From: Stieleria varia
GTDB taxonomy: Bacteria > Planctomycetota > Planctomycetia > Pirellulales > Pirellulaceae
Assembly (NCBI RefSeq): GCF_038443385.1
Contig: NZ_CP151726.1
Span: 3,348,001 to 3,412,000 of the forward strand
Direction: 5' to 3'
Length of the DNA stretch: 64,000 nt
The translations under genes were made by a program, and so were the position numbers. The first letter of the stretch is position 1. The number at the start of each line of letters is the position of its first letter. The notes below the pieces were generated by a model. That model was not told where the DNA came from. It saw only the letters and a program-made list of their open reading frames with translations, and ran no database searches. Positions 17,207-26,048 of the stretch are shown in pieces.

Positions 17207-19291
17207 ATGCCCAAACGCACGCCAAAGCTGACATCCGTCCGAGCCCAACGCAAAAAATCGCGTCGTCTGACTTTATTGGGAATGATCCTGGGTGTCGCAG
17301 CGATGACGTCGACCGGGTGTGGGCTGTTGGATCGCGCGTGCAAGCCCGGTCCGCATGACACGACGACGTCTTACCACGATAACGTGGGACTCTCGATCGA
17401 GTATCCTCAGGTCCATGAATGCGCGACTCCGGTCAGCAACGCGGCGTTGGCAGCGAGCCAGCCGATGGCATTGCAAGATCCGGCGTCGTTGCCCACGCTG
17501 GAAATGACACTGCCCGATGCGATCGCAATGGCGATGCGTCAGAGCCCGATCATTCGCAGCTTGGGCGGATCGGTGGTCTCCGCACCACAGGTCGTCGAAT
17601 CCACCTACGGCCCGGCATTGACGTCATCCAGCGCGGTCGGTACTGAAGCGGCATTGTCTGCCTTTGATGCTCAGTACGCTCAGTCGCTGACGTTCGGCAC
17701 GGTGGACCAGCCATCCAACATTCAGACCGGCGGTTTGGGAGCACAGTTCACGCCGGCGGTTTCCATCGCCAACACGGCTCAATTCTCCGGTGAAATCTCC
17801 AAACGTACCGCGACAGGTGCCCAGTTCGCTTTACGTCACATCGTCAACTACAGCAACAACAACCGGCCGTTCCGACAGTTCAGCAGCGATTTCGTCGGTT
17901 GGATCGAAGCCGAATGGCGTCAGCCATTGATGAAAGGTTCGGGGACGCAGTACAACCGCATCGCGGGCACCAGCGGCCAAGCCTTTCAGTACAACGGCGT
18001 GCTGATCGCGAGAATCAACGAAGACGTCGCGTTGGCTGATTTCGAAAACGCCATCGTCGGCTTGGCGGCCGATGTCGAGCAAGCCTACTGGAATCTCGCG
18101 ACCGCCTATCGATTGTTGGAAGCAAGTGTGAAAGCACGTGAGTCGGCGCTACGCACGTTCCAGTACCAGCAGGTTCGACTGGAGGTCGGCGCGGGGCGGC
18201 AAGACGAGGAAGCCCAGGCGCAATCGCAGTTCTATCAATTCCAAGCCCAGGTCGAAAACCAACTCGGCGGCGAACAAGGCCTGTACGCGTTGGAGCAGAA
18301 TCTGCGCTACCTGCTCGGCATGCCGGCCACCGATGGCCAATTGATTCGTCCCATCACTCCGCTCAATGATGCCAAGGTACTGTTCGATTGGGACAGTTCG
18401 CTCGGTCAAGCTCTGGATCGACGAGTCGAACTTCGCCGCCAACGTTACAATCTCAAACGGCGCGAGCTGGAACTGTACGCCGCACGTCTGAATCGACGCC
18501 CCCAAGTCGACTTCGTCGGCCAGTACCGCTGGCGAGGTTTAGGAGACAACTTGATCGGCGACACGGATGCCGGACCGCTCAATGGGCTCTATTCATCGAT
18601 CACCGACGGAGACTTTCAGGAGTGGAACGCCGGCGTCGAAATGCTGTTCCCGATCGGGCTTCGTCAAGCCAGCGCGGCGGTGGCCAATGCAAAGCTGAAC
18701 CTGCAACGCGAGCGGGCGCTGTTGTCCGAAACGGAGTTGCGGATCAGCCACGATTTGTCCCAAGCCGCTCGGAGCATTGAGTTGATGTATCGTCTGTTGG
18801 AGACGAATTTCAATCGCTTCCAAAGCGATCTGCGACAAGTGGAAGTCTTGGAGCGTCGCTATGTCGACGGAATCGACAACATCAACTTTTTGTTGCAAGC
18901 TCAGAATCGGTTGAATACGAGTGAAAGCGATTTTTATCTTTCACTGGCCAACTACAACTTGGCGATCCGCGATTTCCACCGCCAAAAAGGCTCCCTGTTG
19001 GCGTACAACCAAATCCAGTTGGCCGAAGATTCTTGGGAGGGCGATGCCTACCAAGACGCTTACCGAACAGGCCGTTTCTTGACACCGCGTTCGCGAGGTG
19101 ACAAGGTTTCCGTGCCCGCGCCAGTGTCCAGAGGCTCGTTCAATCCGTCCGCGGTGCAAGCACAACAGAACGTGCCGATGAGCTTCGGTGCGATGCTGGA
19201 ATCGGCTGCACCGGAGGGTGAAGTCGTTGACTCGCCACAACCAGAGGTCGAGCCCACTTTGTCGGACTTGATCGATTCGGAATCCGAGTGA
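17207..19291 (+). CDS. TolC/OEP-family outer-membrane efflux lipoprotein
   Basis: A 694-residue protein with a basic N-terminus and hydrophobic stretch ending TSTGC, so a probable lipoprotein signal with Cys 38. The body is the TolC-like outer-membrane factor: long amphipathic coiled-coil helices with the duplicated OEP arrangement, for example WNLATAYRLLEASVKARES and LYRLLETNFNRFQ-type segments, and the conserved LLQAQNRLNTSESDFYLS near the C-terminal end. Such proteins form the outer-membrane channel of efflux pumps or type I secretion. No membrane-fusion or pump gene is adjacent. ATG 17207 was chosen; ATG 17159 is an alternative. Its stop lies two bases from that of the convergent HAD gene. 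Confidence 0.85.
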   Translation: MPKRTPKLTSVRAQRKKSRRLTLLGMILGVAAMTSTGCGLLDRACKPGPHDTTTSYHDNVGLSIEYPQVHECATPVSNAALAASQPMALQDPASLPTLEMTLPDAIAMAMRQSPIIRSLGGSVVSAPQVVESTYGPALTSSSAVGTEAALSAFDAQYAQSLTFGTVDQPSNIQTGGLGAQFTPAVSIANTAQFSGEISKRTATGAQFALRHIVNYSNNNRPFRQFSSDFVGWIEAEWRQPLMKGSGTQYNRIAGTSGQAFQYNGVLIARINEDVALADFENAIVGLAADVEQAYWNLATAYRLLEASVKARESALRTFQYQQVRLEVGAGRQDEEAQAQSQFYQFQAQVENQLGGEQGLYALEQNLRYLLGMPATDGQLIRPITPLNDAKVLFDWDSSLGQALDRRVELRRQRYNLKRRELELYAARLNRRPQVDFVGQYRWRGLGDNLIGDTDAGPLNGLYSSITDGDFQEWNAGVEMLFPIGLRQASAAVANAKLNLQRERALLSETELRISHDLSQAARSIELMYRLLETNFNRFQSDLRQVEVLERRYVDGIDNINFLLQAQNRLNTSESDFYLSLANYNLAIRDFHRQKGSLLAYNQIQLAEDSWEGDAYQDAYRTGRFLTPRSRGDKVSVPAPVSRGSFNPSAVQAQQNVPMSFGAMLESAAPEGEVVDSPQPEVEPTLSDLIDSESE

Positions 19292-19293
19292 AG

Positions 19294-20022
19294 TCACTCA
19301 AGCCAATCGTTGACGATTTCCAGTAGCCCGCGGCCGCTTGAGCGATCGATCAATTCGGCATGCCATCCAGCGGTCCTTGCGGAATCAACATCGTTGAGCT
19401 GTGTGTCGCCGATCATCAAGATTTCGTGGGCCGCAGCTCCGTCGGCGAATTTTGCCGCGGCGTGAAAGAAGTCAGGGTTTGGCTTGGACCAACCCAGCCG
19501 ACTGCTGACCAGCACGTCGTCAAAGAGCGACCGCAAGCCGACGCCATCGAGTACCGGTATCAGTCGATCGTCAAAATTTGACGCGACCATTCGACGCACG
19601 CCTTTGTCAGCCAGTTGCTGCAAGGCACTCGTGACATCGTCAAAAACCGACCAGTGGTTGGGGTTGGCGAAGTGGTTCCAGAGGCGGTCAAACGCCAAGT
19701 CGACCGCTTCGGTCGACAGGTCGCTCAAGGTGTCCGAGACGATCCAACGCCAGCGACATCGTTCGTAGTCAGGATCGGTCGCTCGCATCGCGACGTCACC
19801 CAGGAATCTGCGACGCATCGCAGCGGAGAGCTCTACGCGAATCTCGCCGAGCGATCGATGGCTGCCGAGCTCGGTGCCCACGGCGTGATAGACATCGGCG
19901 GGGTGCGGATCGGGATAAACGATCGTCCCGGTCGAATCAAACGCGACGCATCGGATCGGAGGTTTCGAAAACGCTCGGCTCACTCGGGATGAGCTGGGCT
20001 CACTCGGGGATGGTTTCGCCAC
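19294..20022 (-). CDS. HAD-superfamily hydrolase with DxT nucleophile motif
   Basis: A 242-residue haloacid-dehalogenase-fold protein with an alpha-helical cap (HAD-IA/HDHD3-like). Motif I reads VAFDSTGTIVYPD: the nucleophilic Asp is present, but the usual second Asp (general acid/base) is Thr, as in P-type ATPases. Motif II is MVASNFDDR, the motif III lysine is in GWSKPNPDFF, and motif IV is MIGDTQLNDVDSARTAGW. Start is GTG at 20022, inside the end of lysA (23-base overlap), so the two are probably co-transcribed and coupled. Substrate unknown; loss of the acid/base suggests slow or altered chemistry. Confidence 0.82.
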   Translation of the reverse strand: MAKPSPSEPSSSRVSRAFSKPPIRCVAFDSTGTIVYPDPHPADVYHAVGTELGSHRSLGEIRVELSAAMRRRFLGDVAMRATDPDYERCRWRWIVSDTLSDLSTEAVDLAFDRLWNHFANPNHWSVFDDVTSALQQLADKGVRRMVASNFDDRLIPVLDGVGLRSLFDDVLVSSRLGWSKPNPDFFHAAAKFADGAAAHEILMIGDTQLNDVDSARTAGWHAELIDRSSGRGLLEIVNDWLE

Positions 20023-21277
20023 GGATCAAGTCCTGGAAAGTTTCCCGTTGGCGAATCAACTTGGCTTCGCCGCCCTCCAGCATCACTTCGGCAGGCCGGC
20101 ATTTGCTGTTGTAGTTGCTGGCCATCACAAAACCATAGGCGCCTGCATTCTCGATGACGACGAAGTCACCGACGCGGCAGATCGGGAGTGATCGACTGTC
20201 GACAAAACCGCCTTCGCGTTGAGTGAAAATGTCGCCTGACTCACATAGGGGGCCGCCGATGATGGCATCGACGTGTTCGCGGTCTGCCGCATCACCTTCG
20301 GCAGCGCAAACCGAGATCGGATGGTAGGCGCCGTACATCACGGGGCGGGCCAAATCGTTGAATCCCGCGTCGAGCAACACGAACAGGTTGTCGCCGACTT
20401 TCTTGACGCTGCGGACTTCCGCGATCAGAGAACCGCTTTCGGCCGAAAGGTAACGTCCCGGTTCGATCTCCAACTGAACCCGGTGCCCAAATTTCTCGCT
20501 CAGTCGATTCCGCGTCGCATCCCAAAGCTCAAAATATTTGGCCAAGTCGACATAGGTTTCATCGGATTTGTAGGGGACAGGCAGTCCACCGCCGGCGCTG
20601 ATCGAGCGGATCGTTCGCCCGACTTCACCGGCCACGCGTTCCATTGCCTCGCAGACTTGGCTGAGGTGTTCCAGGTCGGTGCCCGAGCCGATGTGCATAT
20701 GCAGTCCGGTGACGGTGACGCCGTGCTGGTCTGCACGACGTAAACATTCGTCAATTTGCGAATGCCAAATCCCATGCTTGCTCTGCTGGCCCCCGGTATT
20801 GGTCTTTTGGCTGTGTCCATGACCAAATCCGGGATTGATCCTCAGCGTCACGTCGGCACCGGGCCGTCGCTCGCCCAATTGGCTGATCATGTCGGGTGAG
20901 CCACAGTTCACCGCAATCCCATGCTCGACGACCAAGTCCAATGCGGCGCGGTCAAAGATGTCCGCTGTATAGACGATCTCGTGCGAGTCGCCACCGGGCG
21001 TGTAGCCAGCGGCGATCGCGCGTTGGATCTCACCGACACTGACGGCATCGACCACGACGCCTTTGCGACGCATCCGGTCCAGGATCGCGATGTTGCTGCA
21101 CGCTTTTTGGGCGTAGCGAATGACGTCAAACGCCGCGAGGTCGGCGATCCTTTGCTGGATGACAGCAATGTCGTAGACGTACAGCGGGGTGCCAAACTTC
21201 GACGCCAAGTCCTTGATCGGATGGCCGGCGATGTCGTTGCGGTGGGTGGCAAAATCGGGGACGGAGAGCGTTGTCAT
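20000..21277 (-). CDS. lysA: Diaminopimelate decarboxylase
   Basis: A 425-residue PLP enzyme converting meso-diaminopimelate to lysine, the last step of lysine synthesis. The PLP lysine is K58 in RYAQKACSN; other fold-III decarboxylase motifs are LRINPGFGHGHSQKTNTGG, HMHIGSGTD, SAGGGLPVPY, LEIEPGRY and GGPLCESGD. These segments resemble the E. coli-type LysA closely rather than the form with a YAVKAN-type motif common in many bacteria. It overlaps the HAD gene downstream. Start is the ATG at 21277. Confidence 0.94.
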   Translation of the reverse strand: MTTLSVPDFATHRNDIAGHPIKDLASKFGTPLYVYDIAVIQQRIADLAAFDVIRYAQKACSNIAILDRMRRKGVVVDAVSVGEIQRAIAAGYTPGGDSHEIVYTADIFDRAALDLVVEHGIAVNCGSPDMISQLGERRPGADVTLRINPGFGHGHSQKTNTGGQQSKHGIWHSQIDECLRRADQHGVTVTGLHMHIGSGTDLEHLSQVCEAMERVAGEVGRTIRSISAGGGLPVPYKSDETYVDLAKYFELWDATRNRLSEKFGHRVQLEIEPGRYLSAESGSLIAEVRSVKKVGDNLFVLLDAGFNDLARPVMYGAYHPISVCAAEGDAADREHVDAIIGGPLCESGDIFTQREGGFVDSRSLPICRVGDFVVIENAGAYGFVMASNYNSKCRPAEVMLEGGEAKLIRQRETFQDLIRGETIPE

Positions 21278-21447
21278 TGGATTGGGTTCAGAGATCCGGT
21301 CGCGAGATGAAGCGTCAGTTCAACGGACGGACATCAGAACCCAGGTAAAAGGTTCTGTCCAGAGTTGCCTGGCGAGAGAAAAAATTGGCAGCGACGCGGC
21401 TGGAATGGTTACCAGCCGCACCAAGAACACAATACTCTCGGGCCTAG

Positions 21448-21665
21448 CCCGGACTGCTCAAAGTTTGGTGTTGTGTGTATCGGGGTTTGCGCAAGTTTAT
21501 GTCCCTACTGGCGGCCCCAGTGAGCCTCAGGCGCTAGCCGTGGGCCTGAGGCGGATTGTGGTGCCGGCCCACGGCTATCGCCTGAGGCTCACTTTGATTG
21601 CGATGCATGGAACGAAAACACGGACTGAAAAAACAATGTCAACACCAAACCTTGAGCAGTCCAGG
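21448..21665. mobile_element. MITE-like element with terminal inverted repeats (family B, copy 2)
   Basis: About 218 bases bounded by 27-base terminal inverted repeats: 21448-21474 (starts CCCGGACTGCTCAAAG) and 21639-21665 (ends TTGAGCAGTCCAGG), matching at 24 of 27 positions. Inside is a family B palindrome with 27-base arms (21520-21546 and 21566-21592, one mismatch; arm starts GTGAGCCTCAGGCGCTAGCC). It encodes nothing convincing. The gap 21278-21934 around it has no gene; it should hold the lysA promoter on its left. Confidence 0.75.
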
Positions 21666-21934
21666 GGGACTCGGTGAATCCCTCGCTTACGCATCGGGTT
21701 ATGAAAAACAATCTGCATTTCCCAACGGTGTCACAACTCAATGTCAAGAATCTGTTTGCGCTAAAATCAATCATCCACATGAATAATCCGGCCTAGAATC
21801 CAGAGATTGGCAATGGAGAATCATCTTCCCTTCGCCGATTTTCCCAAACGATGGGGCGTGCGGGCTGCAGAGCATCAAATCGGCCAGGTCACCTTGCCGC
21901 ACAGACACCCCCTCGTTTGGAGAATCAGCTCGCG

Positions 21935-22591
21935 TTACTGCTCGCTGCGAAGGATCGGGCCGCTGCCGGAGGACTGCGGAGCGGCAGGCGAGGAAGTCGT
22001 CTCGCTGGTGCTCTGTGTCGCTTCGGGCTTGCCGTCAATGATGACCTTGTCCGACACCACGCGTGGACCTTGGGGGCCGGGGCGGCGGCCCCGGCGGCGA
22101 CCGCGTTGGACGGGGACAAAGCGGCTTTCGACCGACTGGATCAGCTTCGTGATGCAGAGCTTGTTGATGCTCAATTTGACTTCCTCGGACTCGTTGGCCA
22201 AGGCTTCGTGCAGGCTCTTGGGCAGTCGGATGGTGATCATCCGCTCGGGTTCGCTGGCGTCTCCCTTGGAGTTGTCTTGGCTGCGAATGGCAGCGAGCAT
22301 TTCCTGCAGTTGGCGATAGGGCTCCGTGCTCTGGAATTTTTCCCGCTCGGTGATGTCGGAAAAGAGCTGACGAACGACGCCTTCTGGGCCAAAGATTTCG
22401 CGGAAGAAAACGACCCAACTGCCCGTCTGTGCGAACGCTTGTTCCGCCAGATGGAGGGTCTGTTGGCTGCGTCCGTGGAAGTCCTGGGTGGGGTCCACGG
22501 GGCTCAGTTTTAATTTAACCTCGCCCGGCGTTTTCTCTGGGCTTGGGTCGCTAGCATATCGAAGCTGTTCGGAGGGGGTGACTGGCGTCAT
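21935..22591 (-). CDS. Ribbon-helix-helix domain protein
   Basis: A 218-residue protein. Around residues 118-155 is a ribbon-helix-helix pattern: the strand ERMITIRLPKSLHEAL followed by two helices (LANESEEVKLSINKLCITKL), like HicB/Arc-type DNA-binding domains. A helical region with WVVFFREIFGPEGVVRQLF precedes it. After the domain come a very basic stretch (RGRRRGRRPGP) and a Ser/Thr-rich tail. Likely a DNA-binding regulator; the basic patch may add nonspecific nucleic-acid binding. No toxin gene is adjacent, so an antitoxin role is unlikely. ATG 22591 has AAGGA upstream. Confidence 0.7.
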   Translation of the reverse strand: MTPVTPSEQLRYASDPSPEKTPGEVKLKLSPVDPTQDFHGRSQQTLHLAEQAFAQTGSWVVFFREIFGPEGVVRQLFSDITEREKFQSTEPYRQLQEMLAAIRSQDNSKGDASEPERMITIRLPKSLHEALANESEEVKLSINKLCITKLIQSVESRFVPVQRGRRRGRRPGPQGPRVVSDKVIIDGKPEATQSTSETTSSPAAPQSSGSGPILRSEQ

Positions 22592-23132
22592 TGGTTCGTG
22601 ATTCCTTCTTCTGTTCGTGTCCGTGGCGGAGGTGCCAGTGGCTGATTGAGCCGATCCTCGCCAGGGGTCAAACGCTCCTTTGCAAATAGTTGCTGTCAAA
22701 AGGACTTACGCTCGCAAATCAGATGTGCACAAGCTTTGGGCAAGCCTGCCTCGAGCCGCACCTCGCCGGGCTGCGTAAAAACAAGGCACTGCCTTGTTGT
22801 GCAAAAACTAGGTGTCCACTCCGGATATTCTTTGCAAGCCTTCCAGGTGAAGTCTGTTGGTGTCAAGAAAGTCAACGAAAATCACACTTTTTGCCTGGTG
22901 CTATTTGATGGCAATTTTTCTGTGATTTTCTCGGATCCGCTCAAGAAGGTGCGGGTCCTCGCTGGGGAGACGTGATCAGGCGGCGACGTACCCGGCGTTA
23001 ACCATGAGAGGGGTTTCTGCGTCCGTGTGCGTTTCGGCGTGGAGAGCCGAGGCAAGTCAACCCCTTCGAGTTGAGAATTCGTAGAAAGCTTGGTGTTCCA
23101 AGTTTTCCGCAGTGACGAAGCCAAGCAGCAAA
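22592..23132. other. Gene-free stretch of 541 bases
   Basis: No supported gene. It must include the promoter of the ribbon-helix-helix gene (reading left). Short frames here have no recognisable domain and lack consistent coding character. Confidence 0.5.
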
Positions 23133-23176
23133 CAGGCCCGGCGGCGGGGAGCCGCTCGGCAGTTCTCCCCGGCCTG
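23133..23176 (-). terminator. Possible terminator of the cysteine-desulfurase-like gene
   Basis: Immediately after the stop codon, CAGGCC plus GGGGAG (23133-23138, 23146-23151) pair with CTCCCCGGCCTG (23165-23176), with a 7-base bulge on one side. On the minus strand the stem is followed by only a short TTTG, so termination would be weak or Rho-assisted. Confidence 0.45.
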
Positions 23177-23177
23177 C

Positions 23178-24296
23178 TCAGCGTCCGTCGTAGGCCGCTG
23201 CGATGAGTTTCACCGCGCGAGAAAGTTGCTCAGAACTGGTGGTCCATCCGAGCGAGATTCGCATGGTCCTGCAGGCCTGCTGCTCGCTTCGGCCGATAGA
23301 ACGCAGTACCCGAGTCATCTCATCCGGGGGGGAGCTGGACTGGGGGGTCGAGATGGCCAGTTGGCGGGCGGATTCCTGCAGTCGGCTGGTGTCGGCGGGC
23401 AGTTCGATCGCGAGGGTGTTGGGCAAGCGTTCGGCAGCTTCGCAAAGCACGGTGATCCCGCCGGGGACCTGCTGACGCAGGTCTTCGATCATCTTGTCTC
23501 GCATTTCAGCGAGCTTGTCCGCTGCGTCGACGCAGCAGCGTTGGGCCAGCATCGCGGCCGCCCCCAGTCCGACGCAGCCGGGAATGTTTTCTGCTCCAGG
23601 CCGCAGTCCCATTTCTCGCGGCTCGCCATAAGTGATCGCGGCCAACTTCAGGCCTCGCCGCACGTACAACGCCCCGCTGCCTTTGGGGCCATAAAACTTG
23701 TGTCCGCTGATCGAGACGGTGTCCGCTCTCAGCTGGGTCACATCGATCGGCATCTTGCCGAAAACCTGTGTCGCATCGCTGTGCAAGACGACCCCCCGGC
23801 TGTGGCAGATGTCGGCGACTTGGCGGACCGGCTGGATGGTCCCGACCACCGCGTTGGCCGCCTGCAGGCACATCAAGCGAGTGTCCGGGCGGATCATCTG
23901 GTCGACTTTAACGGTGTCGATGATTCCATTAGCGCCGCATGGAACGGGTTCGATTTCCCAGCCCAAACGGGTCAAGCGCTCCAGGGGGCCGAGGACGGAT
24001 TCATGTTCCAGGCAACTGTACAGCACATGCCCGACAGGCTGGTCGGACAGCACGCCGAGGATGGCCAAGTTGTTGGCTTCCGTTCCGCCACCGGTGAACA
24101 CGACTTCGAACGACTCGCATCCGGCCAACTCCGCGATTCCTTCACGCGCGTGCTCAAGAGCTTCGCTGACCGCCTGAGCTTGGGCGTGTTGCTGCCCGGG
24201 GAGCATGAAGTGGGTGGACCAATAGGGCTGCATCGCTTCCAGGACAGAGGGCGCGAGCGGCGTGGTTCGGTTGAAGTCGAGGTAGATAACAGACAA
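23178..24296 (-). CDS. Cysteine-desulfurase-like class V aminotransferase, catalytic Cys missing
   Basis: A 372-residue PLP protein of the NifS/IscS family. PLP-binding features are intact: GGTEANN, H98 in CLEHESVLG, D174 in HSDATQVFGK and K200 in SISGHKFYGPKG. At the mobile catalytic loop, where the family has a serine-rich stretch with the persulfide Cys, this protein reads AISTPQSSSPPDEMTRV (about 314-330) with no Cys, and the NNE motif before VGTIQP is replaced by ANAV. It may be a lyase of another kind or a structural relative. Other cysteines exist (C253/C254, C342) but not at the active-site position. An upstream in-frame stop forces a TTG start at 24296. Stands alone; no scaffold or tRNA-thiolation gene adjacent. 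Confidence 0.85.
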   Translation of the reverse strand: MSVIYLDFNRTTPLAPSVLEAMQPYWSTHFMLPGQQHAQAQAVSEALEHAREGIAELAGCESFEVVFTGGGTEANNLAILGVLSDQPVGHVLYSCLEHESVLGPLERLTRLGWEIEPVPCGANGIIDTVKVDQMIRPDTRLMCLQAANAVVGTIQPVRQVADICHSRGVVLHSDATQVFGKMPIDVTQLRADTVSISGHKFYGPKGSGALYVRRGLKLAAITYGEPREMGLRPGAENIPGCVGLGAAAMLAQRCCVDAADKLAEMRDKMIEDLRQQVPGGITVLCEAAERLPNTLAIELPADTSRLQESARQLAISTPQSSSPPDEMTRVLRSIGRSEQQACRTMRISLGWTTSSEQLSRAVKLIAAAYDGR

Positions 24297-24681
24297 ACTT
24301 GTTCAGGCACCGCGGCATCTCCCCGTCAAAACGCGGGTTGATCAGCCGCCGGGCATTTCCTTTGGGCGGGGGAATGACTTGGATTTGAAAGAGAAGCGAG
24401 GGTAGGAAATCGGCGTGCATCGAGCTTAATTCGATTTTTTCTTTCCGGTAGTGCTCCGCCGGCATGGGGCCTCATTGCGGGCGGGTCTCGCATGCCCCTT
24501 GTTTATGAAATTCGGAGGATGGCATTTGCATCAAACACCGATCACGGTGATAATTCAAGGCATTGTCGATCGGAAGCCGACAAGACATTGGAGACTGGTA
24601 TCGTTTGTAGCACCCGATGAATGGGTGACTAGGCTCCGCTGACTCTTCTCTCAATAGCCTTTTCTCACGGAGTGCGGTGCA
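24297..24681. other. Divergent intergenic region of 385 bases
   Basis: No supported gene. Promoters for the cysteine-desulfurase-like gene (left) and the DUF1559 gene (right) must lie here. I saw no strong repeat or riboswitch. Confidence 0.5.
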
Positions 24682-25974
24682 ATGAAACGAAACAATACCG
24701 GGTTCACACTCGTCGAGCTGCTGGTCGTGATTGCGATCATCGGCATCCTGGTCGGCTTGCTCGTTCCCGCCGTGCAGGCTGTTCGCGAGGCGGCCCGATT
24801 GACACAGTGTCAAAACAACATTCGTCAGTTGGCGGTCGCCACTCAAACGTATGCGAACCAGCGTGGTCAACTACCTGGATACGTTCAACGTTACGGCGGG
24901 TACATTCCGCCCGCGTCAGGGCCTGGGGATCCGACCGACCCATCCAACGCGGGCACTTTCGTTGCACATGCCAAAGTGGGCGGTTTCGGTGTTGCCTTGT
25001 TGCCCCACATCGAACAGCAAGCGATCTTTGAGCATTGGAGCGAGAGCAAGTACCCGGTGCTCAAACCGGTGGGAGGGATCCATGAGGAGTCGTCTGAGTT
25101 GGCAGGGGCAGGATTTCACGCGATCGCTGCTGCGAGCATTGCAACTTTTCAGTGTCCGAGCAGTCCTGTCATCAATTCTAACTTGGGTCGGAATACCTAT
25201 GCTCCCAACACCGGCATGTCGCATCTAGGGGACAATCCGGCCAACGGAGCGGTTCGTGTTTTGACGACAGGTTTGTCGAGAACCTACAACACCAAAAACT
25301 CGCTGTTCAATCCGAAGTACGTAGGGGTGTTCTCCGGCGCGCCTCCCGCGAATTTTGCGGTCGGCCAGAAGATCACGCTTGAGGACGTAGCTGATGGATT
25401 GAGCACCACGATGTTGTACAGTGAAAATGTTCAGGCGTACCCGTGGTTCCGCCCCGGTTTCTTGAACGCAGCCGATCTCGCCAACGCCACGATGGTCAAT
25501 GGCCAAGTCGAGTTGGTGGCAGATGGTGCGACCGTTAGCGGCGGAGGGTTGTACTCCGAGTCCGGTGGCGCGCCCATTTGGGAAGCGTTGATTAACGGGC
25601 GATTTTCTGCAGGGATCAATTGGCACTACGAAAGCGATGAGCAGCTGCTCAGTTCGAACGATAAGATCAACGCTGCTTATGTAGCAGTGGGAGCGCCCGT
25701 GCCAGCGGTTCAGCGTTTCCACAAGATCAATGGCGATGGTAGAGATATCGATTCGATCACCGAACGTATTCCGAATTTTGCGGACGCCTACCACTTTGGT
25801 CGTCCCTCTTCAACTCACCCGGGTGGCGTGGTGGTGGCGTTTTGTGACACGAACATTCAGTTCGTCACGGACACCATCGACTACCGCGTGTATCAAGCGA
25901 TGCTGACTCCCCACGGCAAGAAGAGCGACGTTCCTAATCCAGAGTTTGTGCTAACGGATGAACTTGCTGAGTGA
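24682..25974 (+). CDS. DUF1559 protein with type IV pilin-like N-terminus
   Basis: A 430-residue member of the large planctomycete DUF1559 family. It starts with a prepilin signal, [19 protein letters not shown], with Gly at -1, Phe at +1 and Glu at +5, then a hydrophobic helix. The C-terminal hallmark near [16 protein letters not shown] is present. These proteins are processed by prepilin peptidase and presumably form or decorate cell-surface fibres; individual roles are unknown. The gene is monocistronic and convergent with the ABC importer operon, with a small hairpin repeat between. Confidence 0.9.
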   Translation: MKRNNTGFTLVELLVVIAIIGILVGLLVPAVQAVREAARLTQCQNNIRQLAVATQTYANQRGQLPGYVQRYGGYIPPASGPGDPTDPSNAGTFVAHAKVGGFGVALLPHIEQQAIFEHWSESKYPVLKPVGGIHEESSELAGAGFHAIAAASIATFQCPSSPVINSNLGRNTYAPNTGMSHLGDNPANGAVRVLTTGLSRTYNTKNSLFNPKYVGVFSGAPPANFAVGQKITLEDVADGLSTTMLYSENVQAYPWFRPGFLNAADLANATMVNGQVELVADGATVSGGGLYSESGGAPIWEALINGRFSAGINWHYESDEQLLSSNDKINAAYVAVGAPVPAVQRFHKINGDGRDIDSITERIPNFADAYHFGRPSSTHPGGVVVAFCDTNIQFVTDTIDYRVYQAMLTPHGKKSDVPNPEFVLTDELAE

Positions 25975-26008
25975 TTTGGCAATAGACAGGCACAAAGAGC
26001 AAACGTAG

Positions 26009-26025
26009 GTCATGCTGTGCATGAC
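26009..26025. repeat. Short hairpin, family D, between convergent genes
   Basis: GTCATGC-TGT-GCATGAC is a perfect 7-base stem, preceded by ACGTAG. A longer related copy, TAGGTCATGC-TCT-GCATGACCTA, lies at 39961-39983. Both sit between convergent genes. Confidence 0.65.
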
Positions 26026-26048
26026 AGAATACGAACACCGAGCGGCGA

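Noticed and set aside
21851-22513. Plus-strand frame of 220 codons
   Set aside because: Antisense to the ribbon-helix-helix gene, which has a recognisable fold and a ribosome-binding site.
23112-24341. Plus-strand frame of 409 codons
   Set aside because: Antisense to the cysteine-desulfurase-like gene with its complete PLP motifs.
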